Source of the DNA: Niebla homalea | Taxonomy: Eukaryota; Ascomycota; Lecanoromycetes; Lecanorales; Ramalinaceae | DNA length: 64,000 nucleotides | Assembly (NCBI GenBank): GCA_019925105.1 | Contig: JAHGAU010000035.1 | Span: forward strand, 124,001-188,000 | Direction: 5' to 3' | Shown: positions 36,756-47,254 of the stretch, one piece after another | How the letters are laid out: the number at the start of each line of letters is the position of its first letter | How positions within the stretch are numbered: the first letter of the stretch is position 1 | Notes under the pieces: model-generated | Database searches by the model: none | What the model was told of the DNA's origin: nothing | The model's input: only the letters and a program-made list of their open reading frames with translations | Program-made: the position numbers and the translations under genes

Positions 36756-37523
36756 ATGTCTTTCCAACTCGATCGCTGCGCCGACAGGGATATGCCCCGC
36801 GCCTTCGCCATCCTTTCCCAAGCATTCGCTCACCAGCACCCGTACTTCGACTACGTCTTCCCCAAGCACGATACACCGGACGGGCGCAAAGTCGGCGGAG
36901 AACGAATCCTCGCCTTTAAGAACGGGGATCCGAACACTACATTCATTAAGGTCACCGATACGACCACGGGGACTATCATTGGTGTGGCCAAGTGGAATGT
37001 CTACAAAGGTGTCGTTCCCGAGGAGGTCGAGATGGAGGGTGACTATTGGGATACCGAGCAGGACAAGAAACTCGCGCAGGAGATGTGGGCGGGGTATTTG
37101 ATGCCCCGGAGGCAGGCGATAAAAGATACAGGGGGAAATCTTGTTTGTACGTCTCTGGCCAAAACCGTGGGACGCATGGCTTTCTGACCTCCAAACCCCG
37201 CAAATCAGCCTTGGACATGATGACCGTTGATCCTGACTACCAGAGGAAGGGGGTGGGCCGCATGCTGACCCGTTGGGGGACTGCTATTGCGGATGAGAAG
37301 GGGATTCAGGTGAGCGCTCCCTCGTGGCAAGGTTCGGATGGGGAAGTGACCCCCCATGATCCAGGCTGTTGTCGAGGCCACGCCGCAGGGGCGTGGACTC
37401 TACGCGTCCGAAGGCTTCGAAGTCGAGATCGATCACTACACCGTCCAGCTTTCCGACGAGTTCAAGGCGAAGCCGACACAGAGCTTTACTTGGATGATCA
37501 GGCCGGCGAAAACCAAGGCGTAG
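36756..37523 (+). CDS. GNAT-family N-acetyltransferase
   Basis: The exons are 36756-37146, 37209-37309 and 37365-37523, giving 216 residues. ATG 36756 follows TCATC. The acetyl-CoA binding motif A is LDMMTVDPDYQRKGVGRML, with the pyrophosphate-binding QRKGVG at 142-147. A beta-strand before it carries GTIIGVAKW. Motif B is EATPQGRGLYASEGFEV. The arrangement is that of small cytosolic fungal GNATs acting on amines. The substrate is not readable. The gene lies between the POT transporter and the UstYa-like gene, so a tailoring role on a small peptide or amine product is possible. That is inference from position only. Confidence 0.9.
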
Positions 37524-37822
37524 ACTGAACGCGCTCGAAGACTTCTGAAGGCATCTCATGGGCCATACTCCAAGACTTTGACCCTTTTTCAAGCCACCCA
37601 GCCTGCGGTCTGAAGATCAAAGTGGATGTGTTCAAAGTGAGGGTATTCATAGGAAGACGCTGAGCACGGCTTGCATCCATCATCAGTTGGGGTTACCTAC
37701 GCCGACTTGTACTCATGTTGGCCCTTTGTAGGCAGAACTATATCATTTGTCTGCTTGCGCAGACTCCAATCCCACCCCTCTCCCCACTAAGACAACCACA
37801 GGACACAAATCCAGAAGCGCTG

Positions 37823-38857
37823 TCACTCCTCCGCTGCATCCTCATCTTCCTTGAAGAGCGGCCTATGCCCATGCACATCAAAATACTGTGTCATCCGCTC
37901 ATAGTAAGGGCTCCCCTCCTCACAATACCGATATTTCTCCAACGTATGCGCCGTCGGCTTGAAATCATCCACCATGCGGAAACATGCATTCCGCTCCCCC
38001 TCCTTGCTCCATTGGCGGAGCCGATCCATCGATCGGCACTGCAGCACCTGTCCGTCCCCGAGTGAGTCGTCGTCCTCACCCGCCTGCATCGGGGTATCGT
38101 CCGCGTGACAGAGCGTGTACTGGCGGTAGATATCCAGGCAGTGGTAGGCATGCCGTTGGGAGAGGGCAGTGGTGTTGGTACGGTGATAGTCTGTAACGAG
38201 CTTGCGAAGGTGTTTCTATGGCGCCCAAGGGAAAATCCCCAACGGATCAGCGAGAATGCGTCTTCCATGACGGACTCTGGAATGCGGGCAGCCCAATTCC
38301 ACGAGCAAGAGGGAGGGACTGACCAGGCAATGCAACAAGTGGACACTCTTAAGATAGTAGAGCCCCTTGGATTGATCCCAGGGGAACGGGTTCGAAGGCG
38401 GCAGCTCGTGAGCGGATTGGTAAGATTCGTCCAGCGCGACCACCAGCCCGTCCGTGTCCATGGAGTCCCAGAGCTGGTCGGCAAGCGTGTCATTCGTGCC
38501 CCAATAGTCGTTGAAGTAGTCGAACCGGTATGGAGTGTCATAGGCAAAGCCAGCTGCATTTCTGTGTGTCAGATATCGGAAATTTTGGTAAGAGAGGGGG
38601 GGCCTGGTTCATCACTTACTATAAGGTGAGACGCCTTCGCCGTTGACCATCTCATACTGCACAGTATGCAGTGGGTGATGAAGGTTTTGATACAAGACGA
38701 AAGCAACAAGAAAACTATTCAGCAGGATCGATGTGGCTAGGTAAGGGACACATCCTCTCCACGTCCACGCAGCTTTGAGATCGGCACGGTGGTCGAGACT
38801 ATCCCCACCTTCGCTCTCGGGAAGAATCGTGTAACCATACAATTTTCCCTCGGCCAT
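37823..38857 (-). CDS. UstYa-like (DUF3328) oxidase
   Basis: The exons are 38857-38620, 38553-38324 and 38215-37823, giving 286 residues. ATG 38857 was chosen because the frame extension upstream lacks an ATG. A short cytosolic N-terminus is followed by one membrane helix at about 36-57 (CVPYLATSILLNSFLVAFVLY). The luminal domain carries both diagnostic HxxHC motifs: HLLHC at 151-155, reconstituted across an intron, and HAYHC at 178-182, followed by LDIYRQYTLCHAD. In characterised dikaritin pathways (ustiloxin, asperipin, phomopsin) such proteins catalyse oxidative cyclisation or crosslinking of a ribosomal core peptide; others tailor non-ribosomal products. It diverges from the repeat-bearing secreted peptide gene at 39751, the arrangement expected for a precursor/oxidase pair. 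Confidence 0.9.
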
Positions 38858-39750
38858 GCTCCCTCTCACTCTCGCTGTCCCGTTTCTTTACGAGCTAAGG
38901 TAGTAGCAACTGTGATTGTGGGATAGAAACCATTTTTTGTTTAAACAGGCACACACTCCCTATCACCCATCCCTCACGAATTCGGTAAATAATCGCTCGC
39001 AAACCCAAACCTTCAGCAAGTAAGGCATAAATTGCCTGCCTGCCTTTTTCAGTGCAAGTGCTTTGGGGCGGTGATCATATCATACCTTCCGCACTTGCGG
39101 TCTTCGTGCTTTGCTGCAGGAAACAAAAGAAAGTGAGCCATTCAATAGTCTTATGCATGATGCATGCAGTAATCCTGCAGTTCTGACAGCTTCTCATGCA
39201 GGGCACACATTTTATCCGTGCCAATGAATAACAGAATACATGTTAACCGATTCCGGTTTCTCTCTATTACCTATTCCTTGTAAAAAAATATGAATTACCG
39301 CGCGATATGCAACAAGCAGAAGATAAGGGGGGAAACCAGTTGGTTGGGGCATGCGTGAAGCAAAGCCTGACCGCCTCTGATCAATGCATCTTTTCCGCAC
39401 ATATACGACGCTCCGTCTCTGTTCTTTAAAAAGGGGGCCGCACGTTTTGATCCTTCTTCCATCAGTCAGTCAGTCAGTCAGTCAAAACTAACCAAAAGTT
39501 TCCCCCAAACCATAGCAATAACGCCTACCCACCCACTCAACTCTTCCCATCTGAACCACCATAGGAATAGGACCAGTAGCAGTAGCAGAGGTGAGCTTGA
39601 CACCATGATCCCCAGATCCCGAGTCCGGGATTTTCCCCCACCAGAGTTAAAGTAACGTCCGTGATTTGGCCAAAAAGATTCCCCTTCCTTCCTTCCTTCC
39701 TACCTACCCAGAAAGAAGAAAGAAAGAAAAACAAAAAATCAAAATTCAAG
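38858..39750. promoter_or_regulatory. Divergent promoter region of UstYa-like and peptide genes
   Basis: This is an 893-bp intergenic stretch. The side towards the peptide gene has a (CAGT)n run at 39463-39484 and a TTCTTTAAAAAGGG element near 39422. A (CTTC)n/(GAAA)n leader precedes the ATG directly. No coding frame is recognised. Confidence 0.5.
39463..39484. repeat. (CAGT)n microsatellite
   Basis: There are five and a half perfect CAGT units about 270 bp upstream of the peptide gene. A shorter run of the same unit lies upstream of the ABC transporter at 27605-27615. Confidence 0.9.
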
Positions 39751-39936
39751 ATGCATTTCCAACTCTCCACGATCCTACTTCCGCTGGGCATCCTGGCCGT
39801 CGCATTCGCCCACCCCGTTGCCTGGACCGCTCGCGATGGTGTCGATGCTGATATCCCGGACCCGGTGGGCATCGAGGGGGGTGGTGGCGCGTATGACGCG
39901 GGAAAGGCGATTCCGGATCCAGTGGGTATTGAGTGA
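39751..39936 (+). CDS. Secreted repeat peptide, candidate RiPP precursor
   Basis: This is a single exon of 61 codons; ATG 39751 follows an A-rich leader (AATTCAAGATG). Residues 1-20 form a clear signal peptide (hydrophobic core LSTILLPLGILAVAFA, likely cleavage at AFA-HP). After a short spacer the octapeptide IPDPVGIE occurs at 35-42 and again at 54-61, ending the protein. A Gly-rich linker with a single Tyr (GGGGAYDAGK) lies between them. The two octamer coding segments differ at five bases, all synonymous. A single basic residue stands before each repeat (Arg28, Lys52), but there is no KR Kex2 site, unlike known dikaritin precursors. The GAGTGAGAG at the end could alternatively be a splice donor. 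An AATAAA lies downstream. It may instead be an unrelated secreted signalling peptide. Confidence 0.7.
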   Translation: MHFQLSTILLPLGILAVAFAHPVAWTARDGVDADIPDPVGIEGGGGAYDAGKAIPDPVGIE

Positions 39937-40087
39937 GAGGGGGTGGGGGTTTCCTGGAGCAGGAAGATCATCAGGAAAGGGGGAATAGGCCGGGGAATGC
40001 TGAATGGGGCAATTGCGCCGTGGGGGGCGAGATGGGGCTCGTTGGTTGCGGGTTTGTGCATACTGGGAGATTACTGCCTTTACGTCT

Positions 40088-40093
40088 AATAAA
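40088..40093 (+). terminator. Polyadenylation signal candidate
   Basis: AATAAA lies 152 bp after the stop codon of the peptide gene. Confidence 0.5.
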
Positions 40094-40354
40094 GGGAGAA
40101 ATCGAAGAGGAGAGATATCTTTTTCTTGTCTAGTGTGAACCTCTCACTGGCAATTGAAATCTCGGGTGGTTTGAGACTCAGAGGCTGACTTGTCCCATTA
40201 ATGATGCTGCGCTCTTGCATGCTGTGCGCCCCCATCGCCATACTACATACAATTGATGGTAAACTGTTTGGCATGTCTATGTGCTGTTCTCATGACAGTG
40301 ATCTACAATTTCAAGCCTGTTACCAGCCTGCGCTTGGTCCAGGGCCCCCCAAAA

Positions 40355-42249
40355 TCACTCAGAGTCATCGAATGTCACTTCGATGATAGGCCCAGTATAG
40401 ACGTGCCTGCCATGAACAACCCAGAAGCCAAGGCTGAAAAGGATCGCCCCTCCAAACACGGCGACGGACCAATTCATCGTCTCAGCCGTGACCTCCTTAG
40501 TCGGAGGCCAGAACGAGAAGAATATGCCAATGATGCTGTAGATAATGGCTAATGTGGTGACAGGCACACCGTACCGACCCATGGAAAAGGGACCGTATCT
40601 CATCTTTGATGCTGGCGTTGTCAATCGCTTATATAAGAGTACACTGCAGGAGATGAGATAGGTCGAATAGAAGCTACCTATCACCAATGACGTGAGCGCC
40701 GAGAAAGCGGTCGCGGAGCCAATGTTGATGAGTGCCAAAAGAAGACTGATGACAGCTGAAAGCCCGATGCACCAGAGAGGCAACGCAGTACGCGGTTCGA
40801 CCTGAGCGAGCAAGCGAGATCCCGGAAGTGCACGCTCGCGCGCAAACGCCCAAGCCATTCGTGATGCCGTAGCTAGGTATCCTACATTCGAAATGACCAT
40901 GGCTGCGATGATCACAGATGCCTGAGGAGGATCAATGGAGATTCTGAAGCAGCCTGATTGGCACACATACCATTACCGATGTACCCGCATTGCTTTTGGC
41001 TGCATTGTTGAAGACCGCTATGAAGGGAAACTGCGTTGGAGTGTTGAGCACTGCGTTCTCATCTCCCAGGCAGAACAGGGTTGCTAGAAGCATGGCGAAC
41101 CCCAGAACTCCGTTGATCCCCACTGATGCGATCATACTCCGAGGAATGACTTTCGACGCCGATTCGATTTCCTCGGCTGAAATCTGAATATTAGCTTGAT
41201 CAATACTGGGGGAGATTCCCAACTTTACCCATGTGACTAGCTGCATCAACGCCTAGGAAAGCAAACTGGCTCGTAGAGAGTCCGATGAAGAAAGATAAGC
41301 CATCGGTGTTCCAGCCACCACCATTGGTGAAGGTGAGAAAAACGTCGGAGGCCGATCCATGGGGTGCCAAGTATACCAGGGGGATCAAGATACAGAAGAA
41401 GCCCATGATGTGAATCAACAGAACGCTCGCCTCGAATTGCGGCAGAAGCCGGGCTAGATAAGTGTTGATGAAAAGGCTGAGGGCGAAGATGGCGTAGAAC
41501 AGCAGCGTTCCATGCCATCTCTGGTAGTCATACGAAGGGTCATTCAAAACCAACAGGCCTTGGATCATGGTTCCGCCCAGGAAAGCACAGCTGGCAAGAG
41601 CAGCTTGCCATGCGATTAAGGTGATCCATCCGGTCAGGTAGCTTAAGAATTTGGAGGTTGAAGGCGGTGCAAGCGCTGCGACCCTAACACCATGTCAGGC
41701 CATATCGAAGTCATACCTAGCGTCCTCTGTTACCAATTGTACTGACCCCCAGCGACAGGAATCCTGGAGTGGTCAGCGGTATTGGTCGGATGCAGATGCT
41801 ACCACGTACAAAGATGCAAGCTCTGCCATGGCGAGTGTCTGAAGCGCTGTGCCTATCCAGACAAAGATGAATCCGTAGACCAGGCCTGCTGGTCCTCCAT
41901 TTGTCAGGCCAGATTGAAAGACTCTAGAATCGCGTTGGTGTTCCACTCAGTTGATCAGGTTGGAGGTACTTACGTCAAACCTCCCTCCCAAGTAATCATA
42001 AGTGTACATGTTAAGCCGACGATGGAGAAGAGCCCAAATTGGCGCTGTGAATTATCATATGACTTTCAGCATTCAAAGAGTCGATCTACAGCGACTCCAT
42101 GTACCGACCCTCAACTGTTGCTTCTTTCCAAACCTCGCCAATTCTACTTCGTCTCGGCTCATGGAGGTTTCAATTCCTCGGTCAACGGTTGTCTTATGGA
42201 AGACATCTTTCATCATAAACTCATTGTATCCTTTGCTGGTCAGAGACAT
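40355..42249 (-). CDS. Amino-acid/choline/GABA-type permease (APC superfamily)
   Basis: There are seven exons (42249-42109, 42044-41974, 41923-41810, 41763-41734, 41683-41229, 41176-40971, 40921-40355), all in phase, and 527 residues. The N-terminal DEVELARFGKKQQLR joins to RQFGLFSIVGLTCTLMITW across an intron. The next joins give TNGGPAGLVYGFIFVW, then VAGGQYNW (on a 30-nt exon), then VAALAPPSTSKFLSYLTGW. DAASHMAEEIESASKVIPRSM is also rebuilt across a splice. These are hallmarks of the fungal choline/GABA/amino-acid permease group, with 12 predicted helices in the plasma membrane. The substrate cannot be read. It converges on the secreted peptide gene and could be part of the same locus or its edge. 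Confidence 0.92.
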
Positions 42250-43694
42250 CTTGAGCCCGAAGGAGATGGCGAAAGATTGCAAAGAATAGAGGTATTCAAA
42301 GATCTCGTGGCGTAGTATGGGGAACAAGCGAGATTATCATGGGCTTAGCCTGGAAACGCAGGCTCTGAGAGAATTGAGCGAGAACACACTGCAAGGTAAC
42401 ACTACGAAAGTAGGTGTTGTATCGGTAGGGACGATAATACTGAGCTGCGCGTTCGACGCACTCCACTCCAAACCACGTTCCACTGGTCTCGGGTTGAGGT
42501 AACAGTGTTACAACCACAACGTGAGGCAGCGCACACTTTCTCGCAAATTTAGGCGCACATTTTGGCGACCGGAAAGGATGCGGGGGCAGATAGGGGAATG
42601 GCCTGAATTAAATGATCGGCGATGGTGGACACGACATGGTGTACCGAGTGCATATCACTACCGTTGAGTTGCATATGGTCCGAAGTATCCTGCTGCTGCC
42701 CGACCATCTCCCCAGCCCCCCGGGTGGTTCCTTTTCCATGTAATTGTCACATGCGGTCCAGAAGGACTACGATTTGCGTAAGAATAGCTATTGAACCCAG
42801 GTGCGCACTGGCTTATCCAAATGTACCAATATCACACCAAATACGTAGCGTGGGACACTGCCGTCATCCGGCAGCTTCCGCCTTGCGGGCGAGCTATCGG
42901 CAATATGGATTGGAAAGACCTCCGTGATTGGCCCACCACCGGCGAGCCAAGGGTCTTCATTTCAAGGTTTAGCACTATATCCTTTTCCCCATGACTTGGA
43001 GATAGGGGTTTCACTTAGTACTCAATGGGGTTGCACACATGGAGTAAATGATGATGGACATGCACTCGAGAGAGTCTCGCCGGCAAATCAATGCAAATTC
43101 AAAATCGCCCATGTGGAACCGCCCGTACGGAGCGGTGTATCTTCCCCTGACTGAACTTGTACATGATGACCTCACATGGCGCAGAAGGAGTCCGTGATAA
43201 GACAAGGCAATGATGCAACCAACCTTAAAGACACAAAATGTCTCACGAGACCGCGAGTCTAGAACTCTAGATTCCATGCGCTCTGCACGAACAAGCGCCA
43301 ACGCAGCGAAATGGCAGACTGGCAGCGAAGGTCTTCTCCGATTGGTAAGGGGGTTGGGCAAAGAATCCACAGCCGACCCCCACCAAACGCAGCATTAAGT
43401 TGCGCCCAAAATGTATGTTGATGGACGAGTACTGTTGGCCACCTGGCCTGCTTCTTGGGTTCTTGTTCATCGTACCTCCGATGCGTATGTACTGCTCACA
43501 ACTGCTCTTTCCAAGGTACCATGATGAGCGCGATTTGTTTGGTCCTCCGACGGGACTGGCTGGCCTTCTTATTGCGATCTAACAACGTTGACCTTCGTTC
43601 GGATTGTCGTCTTCCTAGCACCTTTGACCGCCTTCATGGCTTGATGTCGCCTCAACTACAGCTGTTCTGGCTGTGAAATCAGCGCACTCTAATC
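42250..43694. other. Intergenic, no gene seen
   Basis: This lies between the permease and the rhodopsin-fold gene, which diverge. Only short frames without motifs are present. Confidence 0.45.
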
Positions 43695-44926
43695 ATGGCT
43701 TCGATCCAAGACAGAAGCTTTGGTACCGACCATGGTCCGCTCTTGAATGTCATCAATTGGATCCTACTTGTCGCCACTTGCATTTTGTGTCTCTTGAAAG
43801 TTGTAAGCAAATGGGTCCTGGTCCGTCAGACCCAACTAGATGATCTTTGTATGATCGTTGCCATGGTACCTGCCACTCCACCAAGTCCATGGTCAGGAGC
43901 ATCATGTGATTAATCTAACTCAGCTCGGAGCCGTGGGCTACGGTGTTGCGGTTTCCTACGAGGTATCTGCTGGTCTGGGTCGAGGAACTACGTTTCTGGA
44001 GACAGGCAATATAGATCGGTTCGAGCATGCAAGTTCCCTCGGCGCTTCATGGTCACCCTTGCTGACAGTTTTCTTCGCAGGCATACTTCACAGCGCAATT
44101 GTTCTACATCTTCTCGTTGTGTCTCGGCAAACTCGCGCTCTTGATTTTCATGCTGAACTTCGCGCTGAAAAAGGTGCGACGTCGAGTTCTCAAAGCCCTC
44201 ATGTGGTTTAACATTGTATGGCTCGTCGTTGGAATCCTGGCGGTGGCATTCCAATGCGACATCCCTCAGACGTGGGCCATAGTCACAGGAAGGTGCTTCG
44301 ATCAAGTAGGTCCAACCATTCGAGCCAGGTGTGTCAGTGCTGAGGGCCTCCAGACGGCGTTTTGGACCTACATTGGAGTGACGGACATCCTCTTGGACTT
44401 GGCCACTGCTATTGTCCCCATCTATCTCCTGCATGATCTGCAGATGAAGATGCGGCGCAAGGTATACATCGTTGCCGTCTTTGCGTCAAGGACATTGTAG
44501 GCCGAAGCCTTGTATCAGACATCGCTGCGCTAATTCAATTGTAGATTGATACCAATCATTGCCGTCCGGCTTGCCTTCATTCACCAATCCAAGAGCGATC
44601 ACGGCCACTTCGTTGACGATTTCAAAATTGCAGTCGTCACCATCATACACACCAATCTCAATGTTATTGTAACATGCCTCTCATTCATCAAACCAGTCAC
44701 CGAGGGCCTTCAGACCGGGATCCTTGCCGGTGACATTCCAAGGACAGCCCCGTCGGTGACCCCACGGTACCGCATGGAGCATTTCGGCAACGGTTCCAGC
44801 GGGGAGAGCGCTCAAAGCAAAAGAATCTTTGCTTCACACAAGTCGAGAGATCGAACTGAGAGAAGGCTGAGTGATAACTCACAGGAGAGGATGATCTTTC
44901 AGCAGGTCAGCGAAAACCATGGATGA
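43695..44926 (+). CDS. Fungal rhodopsin-fold integral membrane protein
   Basis: There are four exons (43695-43865, 43924-44028, 44081-44496, 44545-44926) and 357 residues. Seven hydrophobic helices match the fungal 'rhodopsin domain' family: LLNVINWILLVATCILCLL, LDDLCMIVAM/LGAVGYGVAVSY, AYFTAQLFYIFSLCLGKLALLIF, WFNIVWLVVGILAVAFQC, TYIGVTDILLDLATAIVPIYLL, LLIPIIAVRLAF and a last helix near KPVTEGLQTG. The CLGKLALL and D.LLDL..A..PI motifs are typical. The second intron (44029-44080) has a GC donor (GCAAGT) with a GCTGAC branch site; this gives the expected junction EH-AYFTAQ. Family members are plasma-membrane proteins, some linked to host sensing, and most are uncharacterised. The C-terminal 80 residues are hydrophilic. 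Confidence 0.88.
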
Positions 44927-45255
44927 TGACTTTTACACTTGTACCCCGAGCAGCGACCAAAGCAAGCTTGACGGCAAGCCGAAGGGCTGAAGTCGAGCGG
45001 TCTCTCGGTGACAGCTGTCATTGCTTGCGTGATCATCGCGCTCAATTGAGACCCGTTCTTGCAATTGGGTCATTTCCGACAACGGAGCATCACGCCAGAT
45101 CAGTACATTGTACAGGTAATACAAGTCGTCGTTCCGACTTCCAAACCGTTGTCCGAGCAGGAAAAGGGAGCTCTCCCGTGCTATGGATGTTGCAGGACGT
45201 GTTCCCCGAAAATAGAAATAGCCGTCTGAGCCAAGAGAACATGCTGAGATTTTTG
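44927..45255. other. Intergenic between convergent genes
   Basis: This short stretch holds the 3' flanks of the rhodopsin-fold and PQ-loop genes; no other feature seen. Confidence 0.5.
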
Positions 45256-46605
45256 TTATATACAAACTCGGCTTCGCAAGCCGATATTCACATGGATCTT
45301 ACAACTGTCACTGTTTCTTAATGAAGAATAATGAAGAAGAATTTCGCTCACCTTTTGCCTCTGAAGTCTCCGAACTTTTGTCTCAGCCGTCGAGCACCGC
45401 ACGGCCCCTCTATACAACCAAAACTGCCCAAAAATCAACAGATCCAGCACCAACGTCCCCGCACTCCCAATCAGCCAACTCGTATTCACCAGCACATACC
45501 TTCCATACTGCCTCCCCCATTCCCCCTCCCCGCAACCCCATCTCGCTTCACCCCCACCACCACCACCCCCCGCTGGGTCCATCGTCTCCAAATTCACACA
45601 AGCAGGTTCATGCGCGAGAATACTCCCCACGTAAGTGGCGTTCCCCACGCACGCAAATAGGAAAAACAGCATACTGACCCCCTCGGTACTCTTGCGCCTG
45701 TGATTCAACAGCAGCTGCGGGACGCGGGACCCGAGGTAGAGGATCGCGCAGAGATAACCGAAGATCTGGCCGTAGAAGTCGAGGCGCAACTCCTTCCCGC
45801 CCGTTTCATCGTCCTTGTTGTCGAATATGTCGGGGAATCCTTGATCGTGGTCTGAGTAAGAAGACGGGGGGTGGGATGCGGCGGCGGCGCGGGAGGAGAT
45901 GTACCACCCCAGCGCTCCGGCGGCGCAGACGGCAATGAGGGCTGTGATGTCGAAGATGGTGGTTTTGAGTGCGCCACGGTTGGTTTTCGCGGTGCCAACG
46001 GCAGAGGGGTCGGTGATGATGGTGGTGGGGTTCCCGGTGGTGGGTGGCGCGAAAGGGGTCGCGGGGGAAAGGTGCGTCGCGTCGACGCCACCGGATGCGG
46101 AGGAGATGTAGGAGTGGAAGGAGGACATGGAGCCTCGAGCACTGCGGCTGATGTCGCTGATCATCGGCCGTCTTTGCTGCGGCGAGTCGCGTCCCGCAGA
46201 AGCCAATAGCGGAGCGCGCTCGGTGGGCGCCGCTGCCGTAGCTATGGTCTCCTCATCTTCAATTATCGCGCTCGTGCCTCCATCTTCCACGCCCTGCTGC
46301 GCCGCATAGAATCCACGATAGTAAACACACTGCCCCAACAGCACGATATCCGCAACGGTATAGTATACAGCCAGTATCACCATGGTAGGCAACACACCCT
46401 GTAGGATCGCGCCAAGGATGTTGAAGACATCCCCGGCGAGCCAGATGATGATGAAAGTGAGGGAGAGGGCGTCGGCGGAGGAGCGCCGGAAGTTCTCGAC
46501 GATTTGGGGGGTGAAGACGACGATCCAACAGGCGATAGAGATGGAGCCGAGGATGCCGGAGAGAGCGGTAATATCGATGATGGAGGTGCCTCTGGACGGG
46601 GACAT
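45256..46605 (-). CDS. PQ-loop vacuolar amino-acid transporter (Ypq/Rtc2-like)
   Basis: The open frame has 449 residues from ATG 46605. Two PQ-loop repeats are visible: ACWIVVFTPQIVENFRRSSADALS with a following IIIWLAGDVFNILGAILQGV, and SRVPQLLLNHRRKSTEGVS with MLFFLFACVGNATYVGSIL. Both carry the Pro-Gln pair essential for transport. A roughly 130-residue Ser/Thr/Pro-rich cytosolic loop separates them. Yeast Ypq1-3 and PQLC2 export cationic amino acids from the vacuole/lysosome. The DLLIFGQFWLYRG segment is the last family block. The final 45 residues after it look unrelated and may be intron sequence read through, so the true C-terminus is uncertain. A Gly run (PAGGGGGGGEA) sits in the penultimate loop. 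Confidence 0.88.
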   Translation of the reverse strand: MSPSRGTSIIDITALSGILGSISIACWIVVFTPQIVENFRRSSADALSLTFIIIWLAGDVFNILGAILQGVLPTMVILAVYYTVADIVLLGQCVYYRGFYAAQQGVEDGGTSAIIEDEETIATAAAPTERAPLLASAGRDSPQQRRPMISDISRSARGSMSSFHSYISSASGGVDATHLSPATPFAPPTTGNPTTIITDPSAVGTAKTNRGALKTTIFDITALIAVCAAGALGWYISSRAAAASHPPSSYSDHDQGFPDIFDNKDDETGGKELRLDFYGQIFGYLCAILYLGSRVPQLLLNHRRKSTEGVSMLFFLFACVGNATYVGSILAHEPACVNLETMDPAGGGGGGGEARWGCGEGEWGRQYGRYVLVNTSWLIGSAGTLVLDLLIFGQFWLYRGAVRCSTAETKVRRLQRQKVSEILLHYSSLRNSDSCKIHVNIGLRSRVCI

Positions 46606-47254
46606 TGTGGTTGGTGGGGATGGGTGGGGAGGTTCGGGGATGTTCGCTTCGCGGTGAAGGGAGCAGGAGACGTCGAGCTGTGGGGGTGAAGTGAATAAGC
46701 GGGAAATGCGGGGGGCGGAAGCTAGATTAAATGGCTTGGCGGGGCTGGTGAATTGAGCCGGCCGCTAGATCCCTTGGTAAGGTTCATGGCTCTCTTCAAC
46801 ATATAAAGTCATTTTACCTTCGCAATCTACAGCACGGCGCTATGATGATCAGATCGTTGCAATATAAACAAGATCAATGGCTGTGCCGCACAAACAATCC
46901 AATATAATGAAGCATTGATCCTGAGCACCGTCGGCGCTATCCCCGTCCCTGCCAAGCTTGGGGCCAATTCCATTCTGAGCTGACCAACCAAACGCATTGA
47001 ATATGACGGCACGACAGGGGAGTACACTCGCCGATCTATTGAGGATGTCGGTGTGGATTCCCACCAAAGAAAAGGCGGCGTTCCCCTGATGGACCAACAG
47101 CACTGGCACACAATGGGACGTTCGGTGTGGAATTTCACGCCATTCCAAATCAGGCTGTTCGGTCAGCCTTATTATGGGGCGAGGCTGTAATGCATATAAT
47201 GAGGGCATCCCCCTCTAAGACTCCCAAACCTTTTGTAGCATCTGTATCTTCCTC
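46606..47254. other. Divergent promoter region, no gene seen
   Basis: This lies between the PQ-loop gene and the zinc-cluster regulator. A G-rich leader lies on the PQ-loop side. No conserved frame. Confidence 0.45.

Noticed and set aside
39751..39936. Alpha-pheromone precursor
   Set aside because: It has a signal peptide and repeats, but lacks KR processing sites and the Trp/Cys/Gly-Gln pattern of ascomycete alpha-pheromones.
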